From Euptelea pleiosperma (taxonomy: Eukaryota; Streptophyta; Magnoliopsida; Ranunculales; Eupteleaceae), in contig CM068553.1 in NCBI GenBank assembly GCA_035048495.1, positions 15,129,190 to 15,193,189 on the forward strand: 64,000 nt of DNA, read 5' to 3'. The position numbers were made by a program, and so were the translations under genes. This document shows, piece after piece, positions 47,565 through 57,620 of the stretch; the first letter of the stretch is position 1, and each line of letters begins with the position of its first letter. Below the pieces are notes generated by a model that saw only the letters and a program-made list of their open reading frames with translations, did not search any database and had not been told where the DNA came from.

Positions 47565-50500
47565 TCAGGCAATCTCTAATGGTTGCATGAAGTCATTCTC
47601 CACACTATATGGACCGGTTACATCACTAGTTGAAAAATTGGATGGTTCACCTAGCAAAACTTCAGTCTCCTCGTGGTTTTGTTGCACCCATGGATGCTCT
47701 TGGAACATTCTCAATTTGTCCAACTCTGCTGCTACTTCCTTCATTGTAGGCCTCTCTTCCCCTTTTAGCTTTAGGCATCTCCTTGCTAGCTCAGCAACTG
47801 CCAGTAGTTGTTCGTTGTCCCCCTCATTCAAGACTCGATCATCAAGAATATGGAAGAGACGATTTTCTTTGATTGAAGACATGAAATACATAGCCAAGTT
47901 TCTATGTTCTTCAAATCTTTCTAATGAAATTGGCTTCTCCCCAGTTAGAAGCTCCACAAGAACAACACCAAAGCTATAAACATCGCTTTTCTCAGTTAAT
48001 TGCCCTGTTTGAAAACATTCTGGATCCAAGTATCCTAAAGTCCCTTGAACGAGTGTAGTCATTTGAGTTTGATCAAGAGGAACCAACCTTGAAGCTCCAA
48101 AATCAGATACTTTTGCAATGTAACTATCATCTAATAGTATGTTGGCAGACTTGACATCTCTATGAAGGACCGGTATGGAGTGTGCTGAGTGCAAATAAGC
48201 AAGTGCTCCTGCGGTTTCTGAGGCGATCCTTAAGCGGTAACCCCAGGAAATGGTAGTTGTGTTGCTCTCATTCTGGATGTGCTGGAGGAGAGTACCATTG
48301 GAAACGAATTCGTAAACTAACACAGGAACTTCAGTCTCTAAACAACAACCCAGAAGCTTTACCACATTTCGGTGGTTTATTTGAGAAAGAATGTCCACCT
48401 CATTTATGAACTGCGTAATTTGGCTCTGATCCATTAATTTGGACTTTTTAATGGCTACAACTCTCTTATCTGGTAAAATTCCTTTGTACACTGTACCATA
48501 GCCTCCCTGGCCAAGAACTCGACTCTCATCATAGTTGTTGGTTGCTCTTTTTAAGTCTTGTACAGTAAAAATCTTGGCAATATCTGAAACACCTGTACGT
48601 GAAGAGATTTGTTGTTGCAACAGTAAACCGCCATTTTGTAAGAAGAATTTCTCTCTGAGTTTGATCAGCCTTCTTTGCTTGAGTGCCCAGTATAACAAGT
48701 AACTGGAAATAATTAGAAACAAAGAGCCTAGACCAATACCTGCAAAGATAACGAGTTAGAAGAGGTTCAATATAATTCCCTTTCAACCAAAAAGACTTTT
48801 ATTCCATTTGGTCATGGGCCCACCCAAAAAATAATGAGCTATGTGTGACCATGAGAGTCCTGTGCATCGACTGCATCCGAAGACCTCGACATCTTATTTT
48901 TTTTCCTAGTTTATGTGCTCTTAGACACAAACACCCCTATAATTGTAGCGAAGGAATGAAAACATAAAAGGATTGATCCAAATCCTAACATTTATATATC
49001 ATCTACGATCCCTTACCTAGAACGAGGTGTATCACTGGAAATGATTTAGTATCACGTGTGCAGCCGGTTCCTTGATCTATTTTACCGTCACCATGGTAGC
49101 CAGGTTTACAAGAGCATTGAAAATCCCCAGGGGTATTTGTGCAAATGGCATCCACATGGCAGGGTATGTTGTTTGTGTCGCCACACTCGTTAATATCTTG
49201 ACAAAATGCCCATCACCAGGAGAAGAAAGAGAAACCATGTTAGCTAAGTTGAAATCAAATTATGAAAGCACTCAACATCCAACAAACTTAATTTTGTTCG
49301 TGGTTTTGATACATGTAAAACACCTCGAACTTGAAAGTAATTAGTATTTAGTAATACCCCTTGACCTAGTCTAACTGTGACTCAGGCTAAAACGTGACTT
49401 GCATTAGGTGCACCTATGAAAGGACTAAAATATCAGATACAGCCAAGGTTTAAAGGAGGCCGTTTTAACGGTTAAACGGACTGGGGGCGTTACCGTTTAA
49501 ACGGCCGTTAAAACGGATTGAAACGGTCAGGGGTAAAAATGGAAAAAAGTGGATTTTAACGGACTGAAACGGAAAAAAACGGAAAAAGTGGCGCTGAAAT
49601 TCAAATTTTGAAAATTGAAAATTAAAAAAAAAAAACGAAATTTAATGGATTTAAACGGATTTTAACCGAAATTAAATGGATTTTAACGGAATTAAACGGT
49701 TTTAAGACCATTTTTTTCACAAATTTTTTCAAAATTAAACGGCTGTTTAAACGATTTTAACGGCCATTTTTTCAAAACTGATAAAACGTGTTTAAATGGT
49801 TTAAACGGAAATGGTCTTGGGGTGTTACCGTTTAAACGGCTGTTTTTAAAACCATGGATACAGCGTTAATATTGCGTTGTACAAGCCTACAAGTCATCTT
49901 TTAAAAAGACGTGTTGAATAAGTCAAAGGATCAAGGATCAAAGTTTCGGGATCGGCCGTTGGATCGGACCCCTCCGATCACGAGTTGGATCGCCTGGATC
50001 GGTTGGATCGGTCCGATCCACTGTGATCCCGAGACGAGAAAAAAAAATCCCAAAAAATACAAAAAATTGCAGAAAAATTAAAAAATTTACAGAAAAATCA
50101 GAAAAAATCACAAGAATGTAGATCTATGTGTTTCCCCCAAAACTCGCCAGATTTCCCCCAAAACTCACCGGATTTTCAACCCAACTCGAAGAAATTTGAA
50201 CCAAGACCTTCGATCTTCATAGATCTATGTGCTTCGAAGGTAGATCTATTATTTTCAACTATTTTTAGGTTCTAAGAAGGGTTGGGGGAGAAAAGGGGAG
50301 AGGAAAACGAGTGAAAAGATGAAAAAAAATCAAGTTTTTATAACATCATCGCCGCTGGTTCAACTCGCCGAGTTGGATCGGTTTAACTCGTTTGGATCGG
50401 GCGATCCAACCGATCTAGAATTTTGGATCGGACGATCCAGTGCGATTCGAGACAAACATTGGATTTTTGTCTCGGATGCCTCCGATCCCGGTCTGGATCG

Positions 50501-51728
50501 CCCGATCCAACTCGGTATCGCCCGAGACTTCGAACCATGCAAAGGATACTCCTGAAGTTTGAAAATATAATGGGTTATTATTAAAAAAAAATTTTCTCAA
50601 GGGCGTTGCAAAAATACCAAAAGATATTGTACTCGAGAGTCCAGGCTATTGGCCTTTGGATTGAAGAGATCCACGCAGTTGTTGCCTCGTACACTGCGGA
50701 TCTCTTGAATCCAGTGATCGAATGGCTTGAAACCGAAGATTTGTTTTTTCCCCTAAACCGGTTAGCTAAGCTACCTTTGGCCGTAGAAAATAAACAAGTT
50801 AATTACCTTGGCATCCTTGCGAGAGATAAGGGTTCCCTTGGTAACCCTTGTTGCAGTAACACCGATATCCAGGGCCATTGGTGGAGTCGACGCAAGAACT
50901 TAGTGAGCCGCCGCAAGCGTAAGACGCTGGGTCTCCTATTTGAGCTTCTTCACATGTTTCATTTCCAATTGCCCAGTCCAGCACCACCGGAAGTTTATTT
51001 CCATCGATGTAACCATCAGTAACGAACTCCGATAAGTTTTTGGGAACTAAGGAGAGATCCGATGCTTTGAAAGTGAACCACTCTTCATCAGCTAGGAAGG
51101 CATAGCTGCAGGGGTTGTAGTCCAAGGAATTACTATGGTTGTATCTGCTTTCGAGACTCATCTGATACGCCGGAAGTCCTTGAGGTATGGGGATCTGGCA
51201 ACAACCAGCACCCAAGCAAGAATCATCTTTCAAACTTGTCTTGTTGTAGCAAAACGACATGCACCCGCTCTCGAAGTTTTCTTGAAAAGTACTGAAGTAT
51301 ACGATGGTGTCACAACCAATGGCCACGAGCTTGTTGCGGGTGAATGAATACCTGAAAGGGCTAAACCACAAACTGCCCCAGCTAATGTAATTGTTTACCG
51401 GATTGGAAAATCTCACCCCCTGAGAGTTATAACAGATGCTAATATGCTGACCGTTGATGAGCGCTTGGGCGTCGAGTGATATATTTAGAATCTCAATGGC
51501 ATCAATAGACAGGAAGGGTCGGTTGCCTTCACATGTTATATTGTACCAGAAATTCAAATAACATCCTTCTCCGATGCCGAACGGGTAAGGAATGCTTACG
51601 TCGTTTCCACAGGTTTCTCGGCAACCAGGCAAGGCTAGAGATGTCGTTGTTACCGCAGTTGGCCGAAATAACAAGAGTAGAAGAAGCAAAAGGAATAGCG
51701 GAACTGTGGCTCCACTCCTTTCTTCCAT
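47565..51728 (-). CDS. Wall-associated receptor kinase, gene C (intact, 3 exons)
   Basis: Exons are 51728-50807, 49196-49017 and 48739-47565, giving 758 residues, with the same phase-1 GT-AG introns as gene A. Seen: signal peptide (leucine-rich, to about 26), GUB_WAK domain with [14 protein letters not shown], a WAK cysteine motif ending GCQ, an exon-2 EGF module (DINEC, six cysteines), and a transmembrane segment ([20 protein letters not shown]). The kinase has [14 protein letters not shown] near 465, [11 protein letters not shown] and SDFGAS, all intact. The in-frame ATG 15 codons upstream (51773) is less likely, because gene A starts at the equivalent MEERSG. The kinase exon differs from gene A at roughly 30 positions, the ectodomain at far more. 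By family it is a cell-wall-linked receptor. Intron 1 holds two hAT MITEs, and a third lies about 170 bp upstream of the start. Confidence 0.93.
49444..49856. mobile_element. AACGG-rich hAT MITE, copy 3 (413 bp), intron 1 of gene C
   Basis: Ends CAAGGTTTAAA and TTTTAAAACCATG, flanked by perfect 8-bp duplications GATACAGC (49436-49443, 49857-49864). Inside are many TTTAAACGG and AACGGNNNTTTAAAC palindromes. Same family as 27098-27444. Confidence 0.88.
49932..50539. mobile_element. GGATCGG-rich hAT MITE (608 bp), intron 1 of gene C
   Basis: Imperfect terminal repeats CAAGGATCAAAGTTTCGGG and CCCGAGACTTCGAACCATG, flanked by perfect 8-bp duplications CAAAGGAT (49924-49931, 50540-50547). The interior is dense in TTGGATCGG and CCGATCCAA palindromes. 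Gene A has the unoccupied site (GAAAAGGATACTC near 3560). Its TIR resembles the AACGG family, so the two may use the same transposase. Confidence 0.88.
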
Positions 51729-51898
51729 CTTTTTCTCTTTTTTTTGTTTGAGAGGAGGTTGATAGTACAACATAAGTGAGATTTCTTTCCTTTAAGGAGG
51801 CCGACAGCAACACAATTTGAATTTTAAAGTTTGGACTTTGGAGTTTACATGGAAAGTAGGTGAGGCTAGCACCTCTCCGTTTGAGAAGTTCCCTTGAC

Positions 51899-52263
51899 CA
51901 TGGTTTTAAAAACAGCCGTTTAAACAGTTTTAACGGCCGTTTAAACGGTAACACCCCAAACCCGTTTCCGTTAAAATTGTTTAAACACGTTTTATCATTT
52001 TTGAATTAAATGGCCATTTTTTTTAACGGCGTTAAAATCGTTTAAACAGCCATTTAATTCTGAAAATTTTGTGAAAAAAACAGCCTTTAAATCCATTTAA
52101 TTCCCATTAAATTCTATTTTTTTTTATTAATTTTCAAATTTCAAATTTCAAATTTTGAATTTCAGCACTATTTTTTCCGTTTAATCTGTTTAATTCCATT
52201 TTTTCCATTTTTTTTTCATTTTTGCCCCTGGCCGTTTCAATCTGTTTAAACGGTAACGCCCCC
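51899..52263. mobile_element. AACGG-rich hAT MITE, copy 4 (3'-truncated)
   Basis: Begins CATGGTTTTAAAAACAGCCG and contains the family interior (TTTCAGCACT, CCGTTTCAATCTG, TTTAAACGGTAACGCCCC). The other terminal repeat is missing, so about 40 bp were lost. It lies about 170 bp upstream of gene C. Confidence 0.7.
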
Positions 52264-52686
52264 ATGTGATTGAAGAGATGGTTAGATCAATAAACACCCC
52301 TAGTTGTTGAAAAAGTTTTAGTTTATTGATAAACTTCAGTAATTAATTACATAGACCTACTCAAAGCTCTTATATAGAGCATTACAAGAGTCCTATAGGT
52401 AGGAAGGAAATCCTATAATCTCTCAATCAAATCTAATCTTAATGAGATCAAATCTAATCCTAATTGATACTTATCAAGTTCGTAGAAATACAGTGCATCT
52501 CACTATACTCTAATAGTTGCGTGCTAGCCGTTGGATATAGTATGACGTTGTTATTTCCAAATCCAACAGTGGAGTTACTATTAGACTAACATCGTTATTA
52601 TGATGTTTTCCCTTCTTTCATTGTCTCTCGCTCCAAGAATAGAGAAACAAATTCACAATTGAAGAAAACTCAGCCTCCGAGGGATA

Positions 52687-52939
52687 AAACTTTGATGACC
52701 GGGCCCTGTCATCAAGGGAGATGACAGGGCAGCAGATCTTGGCATGCGTATTTTGTACGGTGGACCACCTCGGCCTCACCACACATGTACCCAGGTAAGT
52801 ACTTGGGTGCTTTTTTTTCAAAACACTCACCTGTGTACGTGTGCTGTGATGCCAAGGTTATCCGTCCGTACAAAATACACGTGTCGAGATCTGCTGCCTT
52901 GTCATCTCCCTTGATGACAGGGCCCTGTCATCGAAGTTT
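52687..52939. mobile_element. MITE with about 50-bp inverted repeats
   Basis: Left arm from AAACTTTGATGACCGGGCCC to AGCAGATCT; the right arm repeats it inverted (AGATCTGCTGCC to GGGCCCTGTCATCGAAGTTT) with few mismatches. Each arm itself contains TGTCATC/GATGACA inversions. An imperfect flank duplication (CTCAGCCTCCGAG and CTCGGCTCCGAG) suggests insertion into repeat R1. The class is not assigned. Confidence 0.7.
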
Positions 52940-53551
52940 ACTCGGCTCCGAGTACCCCCTTTTCTGACTCCTATCGGTAATCCTGTGCTCAGCCGTGGAA
53001 TTCGCGAATCCAATGGTGGTTGAGTGTTGGCAAAAAGTGAATGCACCAACTCAACGTTATTGATTACCGTTGGATTCTCTGATTTCTCGGAATCCACGGC
53101 CCAGCATAGGACTCCCGAGAGGGGTCAGAAAAGGGGGTCCCGTGAGCCCGACCTTTGAAGAAATAAGCCCTGTAGTGAAAATACAAAATAACCACAATAC
53201 GTGGCACACTGGCACCTCATCTTCTCCTGGTGGAAGTGAAATAGTGGGGTCTTTCATTTCAATTCTGCAGTCGTTTTATTATACAGAGAAATGTGTAGGC
53301 TCCCGGACATCACAAAATAATGATCCAACCTGTGAGCCTGTCTAAGGTTTTGATGGATGGATATCAAAATGTGTGGTATAATTACTCGTAAATGTCCCTA
53401 GCATTGAACACGTCCAGTCAACATTTAACATGGCCAACAAATGGTCAAAAGAGGCTAACGGTCCTATCTATTGACTTTTCAACACACTTTAGTCTCCGAG
53501 GAAAACGCAATAGATTCTTTGTTAGAAGATCGAAGGATAAGTTTTTGGTTA

Positions 53552-53857
53552 GGGCGTGTTTGATTGCAAAGAAAAATTTCCTCAGAAAATACATCTTGGA
53601 AATACCTTAAAGGGCTGATTGATTGCAACTGAGAACAAATATTTCAATCTTGTGAGAAAATAAAGGCGTATTTTCAGGTGGAAATGAATTCTCACCTATC
53701 TGATGGGAAATGAATTCCGAGGTTAGTGAGGAAAATTATCCAGATTTAAATGGCTTGATAGGGAAAATTATACAGATTTATAATGTCTATCTAACAAGGG
53801 ACAGTTGTGTTTTCCCAAGGAAAATGCAATTTTCCCACTTGGCAATCAAACACGCCC
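53552..53857. mobile_element. Tourist-like MITE (PIF/Harbinger), copy 1
   Basis: Ends GGGCGTGTTTGATTGC and GCAATCAAACACGCCC, flanked by TTA on both sides (53549-53551, 53858-53860). Interior AT-rich, no coding. It abuts copy 2 and shares its TTA. Confidence 0.88.
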
Positions 53858-53860
53858 TTA

Positions 53861-54149
53861 GGCTGTGTTTGATTTCAAGGAAAATTTTTCCGAGAAAATA
53901 AATGGCTGATTGATTGCAATTGAGAACACATATTTCAAGCATGTGAGAAAAAAAAGGTGTATTTTCAGGTGGAAATGAATTTTCACCTATCTGGATGAGA
54001 AATGAATTCCGGGCTTAGTAGGAAAAATTATCCAGATTTAAATGGCTTGTTAGGGAAAATTATACAGATTTATACTGGCTATCTAACAATGGACAGTTGT
54101 GTTTTCCTAAGGAAAATGCAATTTTTCCACTTGGCAATCAAACACGCCC
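53861..54149. mobile_element. Tourist-like MITE (PIF/Harbinger), copy 2
   Basis: Begins GGCTGTGTTTGATT, ends GGCAATCAAACACGCCC, with TTA at 53858-53860 and 54150-54152. Closely similar to copy 1 in the same orientation, so the pair is a head-to-tail tandem. Confidence 0.88.
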
Positions 54150-54152
54150 TTA

Positions 54153-54584
54153 GTGATTTCAAACTTTTGTATCTTTGTATACCAAATAATAGTAAAAAAT
54201 GCTTAAATTCCCCGATTAAAAAACAACCAATGAAAAAAAAGACTCCAATCCAACATTTAGAAATCATTAATCAGGCTAATTTTTGGTCTCTACGTCCATT
54301 TAGGTTGTGCCAAACATCCATATGGTCAGAAATCTTTAAAATTATGCCACGTGCTCATATTGTGGTCTGTTGGCAACTTTGCACGGATGTGGTTAAGCAA
54401 AGTTGTAATCCATCTTTACCATTAGTGGCTTCACAATAATATTGTTGGAGAGTACATAAGAGTTATGTTTGGCCGCCCACCTCAACTCAGTTGCTAAATC
54501 CTCACAACATTGGCACTCCTTACTTCTTTCTCTAACAAAGGGGAGAAAATGATCAAATAGAGGGATACAGATTTGTCAGAGAAG
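54153..54584. other. Intergenic, fold-back fragment
   Basis: 54240-54370 is a half copy of the fold-back repeat (AATCCAACATTTAGAAATCA, then TATGCCACGTGCTCA). The last 60 bases resemble the 5' flank of WAK exon 1 of locus B. Confidence 0.45.
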
Positions 54585-54677
54585 ATGAAAATAGGTGCGC
54601 AAATGTTGCTGTTTTGGCTCACAATCTTATTGTTACGGGTAGCAACAACAGCAGCTAGCATCACAAATAGCCTCTGA
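54585..54677 (+). pseudogene. Orphan WAK-like signal-peptide fragment
   Basis: Plus-strand ATG at 54585 opens 30 codons ending at TGA 54675-54677. The start reads MKIGAQMLLFWLTILLLR, close to locus B exon 1 (MKMGSKIFLFWLTILLLR), and the AGAGAAG leader before the ATG is also shared. After the stop, similarity fades within tens of bases. All other WAK loci here are on the minus strand, so this is an inverted remnant. Confidence 0.65.
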
Positions 54678-55059
54678 ACCAGCCTGGTGTGCCAAACATG
54701 CATTGGAAAGTCACGAGGCTTCCAGCCTCATGTGGACGTCTTCGGAGGGCCCAGACAGTTGGACCGTCGTGCTCGACATCGATGTTGTGTATATCCTTAT
54801 GACCATTAATATATAATGTAGACCTAAGAGGGAGTTTTCTGATGGCAACGTTGCTCTGATCCGAAATCAAAAGTTGACTTGGAGTCAAGAATGTTGTTTC
54901 CCAGAGAGCATAGTGACGAAAGTTCGGATGTGGGTGATAGTTCGATGTGGGTGTGTGGTCCCCAATCAGGGGATGCCATATTTACATAGAAGAGATGTCT
55001 TACTAATTAGATGGTTTAGATCAATAAGCACCCCTCGTTGCGTGCTAGCCGTTGGATAG
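54678..55059. other. Intergenic sequence after the WAK fragment
   Basis: No gene seen. 54935-54975 (GTGTGTGGTCCCCAATCAGGGGAT-like, shared with 19585-19610 in reverse) is dispersed repeat. The block may include diverged remains of the WAK ectodomain exon, but none can be supported. Confidence 0.35.
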
Positions 55060-55560
55060 AGTACGACACAGTTATTTCCAAATCCAACAGGTGGAGTTAG
55101 TATTAGAATAACACCGGGGAGTAAGATGTCTTTCCCGTCTCTCACTGCAAGAACAAAGGAGCAACAAATGGACAATTAATTTGAAGAAAGGCTCAGGCCC
55201 TAAGGACCCCCGTTTTCTGACCTCTCTCGGGACACGACTCCCGAGAGGGGTCAGAAAAAGGGGTCCCTGAGCCCGACCCTTGAAGAAATAGGCCCTGTAG
55301 TGAAAATACAAATTAACCAAAATGCAATAGTGGCACAGTGGCACCTCATCTCCTGTTGGGTGGGGTCTTTATTTTCAATTCTACTGTCGTTTTGTTAAAA
55401 AGAAATAGGCCCACTTTATAAATACAATGACAACTGAAAAGAGAGAAAACGATGTGTAGGCTCCCGAACATCACAAATTAATGATCCAACCGGTGGGTCT
55501 ATTTCTAAGGTTTTGACGGATGGATATCTCCAATTATTCGAAAAGTTAATATTGTTTTAT
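55060..55560 (-). repeat. Interspersed repeat R1, copy 4 (partial, reverse)
   Basis: Contains TATTTCCAAATCCAACAG, CTCTCGGGA and GAAGAAATAGGCCCTGTAGT, matching reverse-strand blocks of the R1 copies at 16640-17230 and 52640-53330. Confidence 0.6.
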
Positions 55561-55564
55561 ACTA

Positions 55565-56622
55565 GTGGGTGGCGGGCCCGTGCCCACGGCACTCGGGTGT
55601 AAGCGGCTGAGGTCCACCATCCAGTTGGGGGGTAAGATCTTGACCCTTCTTTATTGAAGCCTATAAGAGGGGATAAGTGGGGAGACAACCAGTGTAACTT
55701 GTGAGAAGAGGAGTTGAAGCGGGGACCAAAAGTGTGAGTGTGCGCGAGGGAGGGAGAGACGAATAGAGAGAGAAAGAGAAAATGAGAAGGAGGTGATAGG
55801 TGTTAGCACATGCGGGTGTGAGTAACTGAGATCCACCGTCCATTTGTGAAGATAATATCTCGGCCATCCTTTGTGAAGCCGATAAAATGGAGTATAAGTG
55901 GGGAGACAATTTCCCTGTTTTGTTATATAGACTTGTAAATGGCCCGTGCCCACAGCACTCTCTGACAAAAGTGTTTTCAAAAATTGGGTGCCTTCGGCAC
56001 TTAATGATATAACGGACTCGGGCGTTACCGTTTTTTCCATTATAACGGCTGTTATATCGAATTGTAACGCACAGAGGGAGAAATGGGAAAATAACATAAA
56101 TAATAAAATAACGGTGTTGAAATTCAAATTTTGAATAAATTGAGGTCAAATGAGGCGGATTGAGTGGCTGAAATCTAACCGTCCACATTAGATCGACGGA
56201 TTTGATCTCAACCACTCTTTATCTAACCTTCCACATTAGATGGATGGATAAGATAAGAGAATATAACTGAGTTGTCTTGATATATGCATGGGTGGCCAGT
56301 GCCAACGGCACTTTCCGACAAAGTGTTTGTCAAAATTGAGTGGGAGTTAATCTCAGCCATCGATATGAAGCATAGTGGATCTCAGCCACTCATTATTGAA
56401 GCCATATAAGATAAGATGGGGTATAAGAAAACCACAGTCACTTGTTATATTGATAGTGGGTGGCAAGTGCCCTCGGCACTCCTCGTCAAAGCATTTGCCA
56501 AAATCAAGTGTGAGTGGCTGAGATCCACCGTCCATTTGGGGGATAAGATCTCGACCCTTCTTTTTTGAAACATATAAGAGGGGGTATAAGTGGGGAGACA
56601 ACTTCCCTGTTTTGTTGTATAG
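55565..56622. repeat. Clustered units of the CGGCAC-type short repeat
   Basis: Units start near 55565, 55800, 55935, 56275 and 56455, each with a CCCACGGCACT-like head, GTGAGTGGCTGAGATCCAC-like body and TTCCCTGTTTTGTTATATAGA-like end, complete or partial. At about 56005-56120 an ATAACGG-type MITE fragment interrupts one unit. Open frames across this region are by-products of repeat sequence. Confidence 0.65.
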
Positions 56623-56695
56623 ATGAAAGAACCCATGACAATCTCCTAAAGAAGACAAATACATGATAACTTTTGGTGTATGAAAGCAACTCTTA

Positions 56696-56996
56696 GGCCG
56701 ATCTTGATTGACAAGTGGGAAAATTGCATTTTCTTTGGAAAATCAACTGTCCCTCGTTGGATAGCCATTTGAAATCTGTATGATTTTCCGTACCAAGCTA
56801 TTTAGATTGATAATTTTTCGTACTATGCCCAGAATTCATTTTCCATCCAGATAGGTGAGACTTTATTTCCATCTGAAAATACGTCTTTATTTTCTCACAT
56901 GATTGAAATATATGTTCTCAGCTCCAATCAATCAGCCATTTAAGGCATTTCCCCAATGTATTTTTTCGGGAAAATTCTGTCAAATCAAACACGCCC
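56696..56996. mobile_element. Tourist-like MITE (PIF/Harbinger), copy 3
   Basis: Begins GGCCGATCTTGATTG, ends AAATCAAACACGCCC, flanked by TTA (56693-56695, 56997-56999). Inverted relative to copies 1 and 2, and more diverged at its left end. Confidence 0.82.
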
Positions 56997-57009
56997 TTAA
57001 TGTTTTTGT

Positions 57010-57620
57010 GGAAAATTATTTCGGTGACCACTGACCAGCACCTCTTTGTTTGACAAGTACTGCCTCTAATTTTTAAAATTTAAAACTTTCTAGAAAAAGT
57101 GTTGTCTGTGTACTTGTCAAATGAAGAGGCATTAGACACCAAATTTGATGACTACCGCTAGTCACCAATATATTCCTCGTCTTTCTTGAATATCAAAATT
57201 TTTCTTCAAAGTTGCTCCCGTCCATCATTTACGGATGTAATGGTTTGTTATGGTTCACTTCATTGAACTGATTTTTGGCCCCAATATGATAGAAGAGATG
57301 GCTTACAAATGAAATGGTTTAGATCAATAAGCGCCCCTGGTTGCGTGCTAGCCGTTGGATACGGTATGGCATCGTCATTTCCAAATCCAACAGGTGGAGT
57401 TAGTCTTAGAATAACACCGCGATTATGATGTCTTTCCCTTCTCTCATTGTCTCCCACTGCAGGAACAAAGGAGCAACAAATGGACAATTGAAGAAAGAAT
57501 CGGGCTCCGAGGACCCCCTTTTTCTGACCCCGCTCGGGAATCGTGTGCTCAGCCGTGGATTTTGCGAATCCAACGGTTGAGCGTTGGCAAAAAATGAGCG
57601 CTATCAATTAACATTGTATT
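57010..57620 (-). repeat. Interspersed repeat R1, copy 5 (partial, reverse)
   Basis: Matches reverse-strand R1 blocks: TTTGACAAGTACTGCC, ATTTCCAAATCCAACAGG and CCCTTTTTCTGACCCC. No gene inside. Confidence 0.6.

Larger units (their letters stand above)
51805..53540 (-). repeat. Interspersed repeat R1, copy 3 (reverse)
   Basis: Carries R1 blocks in reverse order and orientation relative to 16540-18260, interrupted by the hAT MITE (51899-52263) and the inverted repeat (52687-52939). It begins about 80 bp upstream of the gene C start codon, where homology to the gene A promoter ends. Confidence 0.6.

Noticed and set aside
51729..51773. Alternative upstream start of gene C adding 15 residues
   Set aside because: The extra residues are Lys/Gln-rich, precede the signal peptide, and have no equivalent in gene A.
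55651..56689. Several overlapping minus-strand frames of 60-180 codons
   Set aside because: They lie in the clustered short repeats and MITE fragments; translation is low complexity and not conserved.
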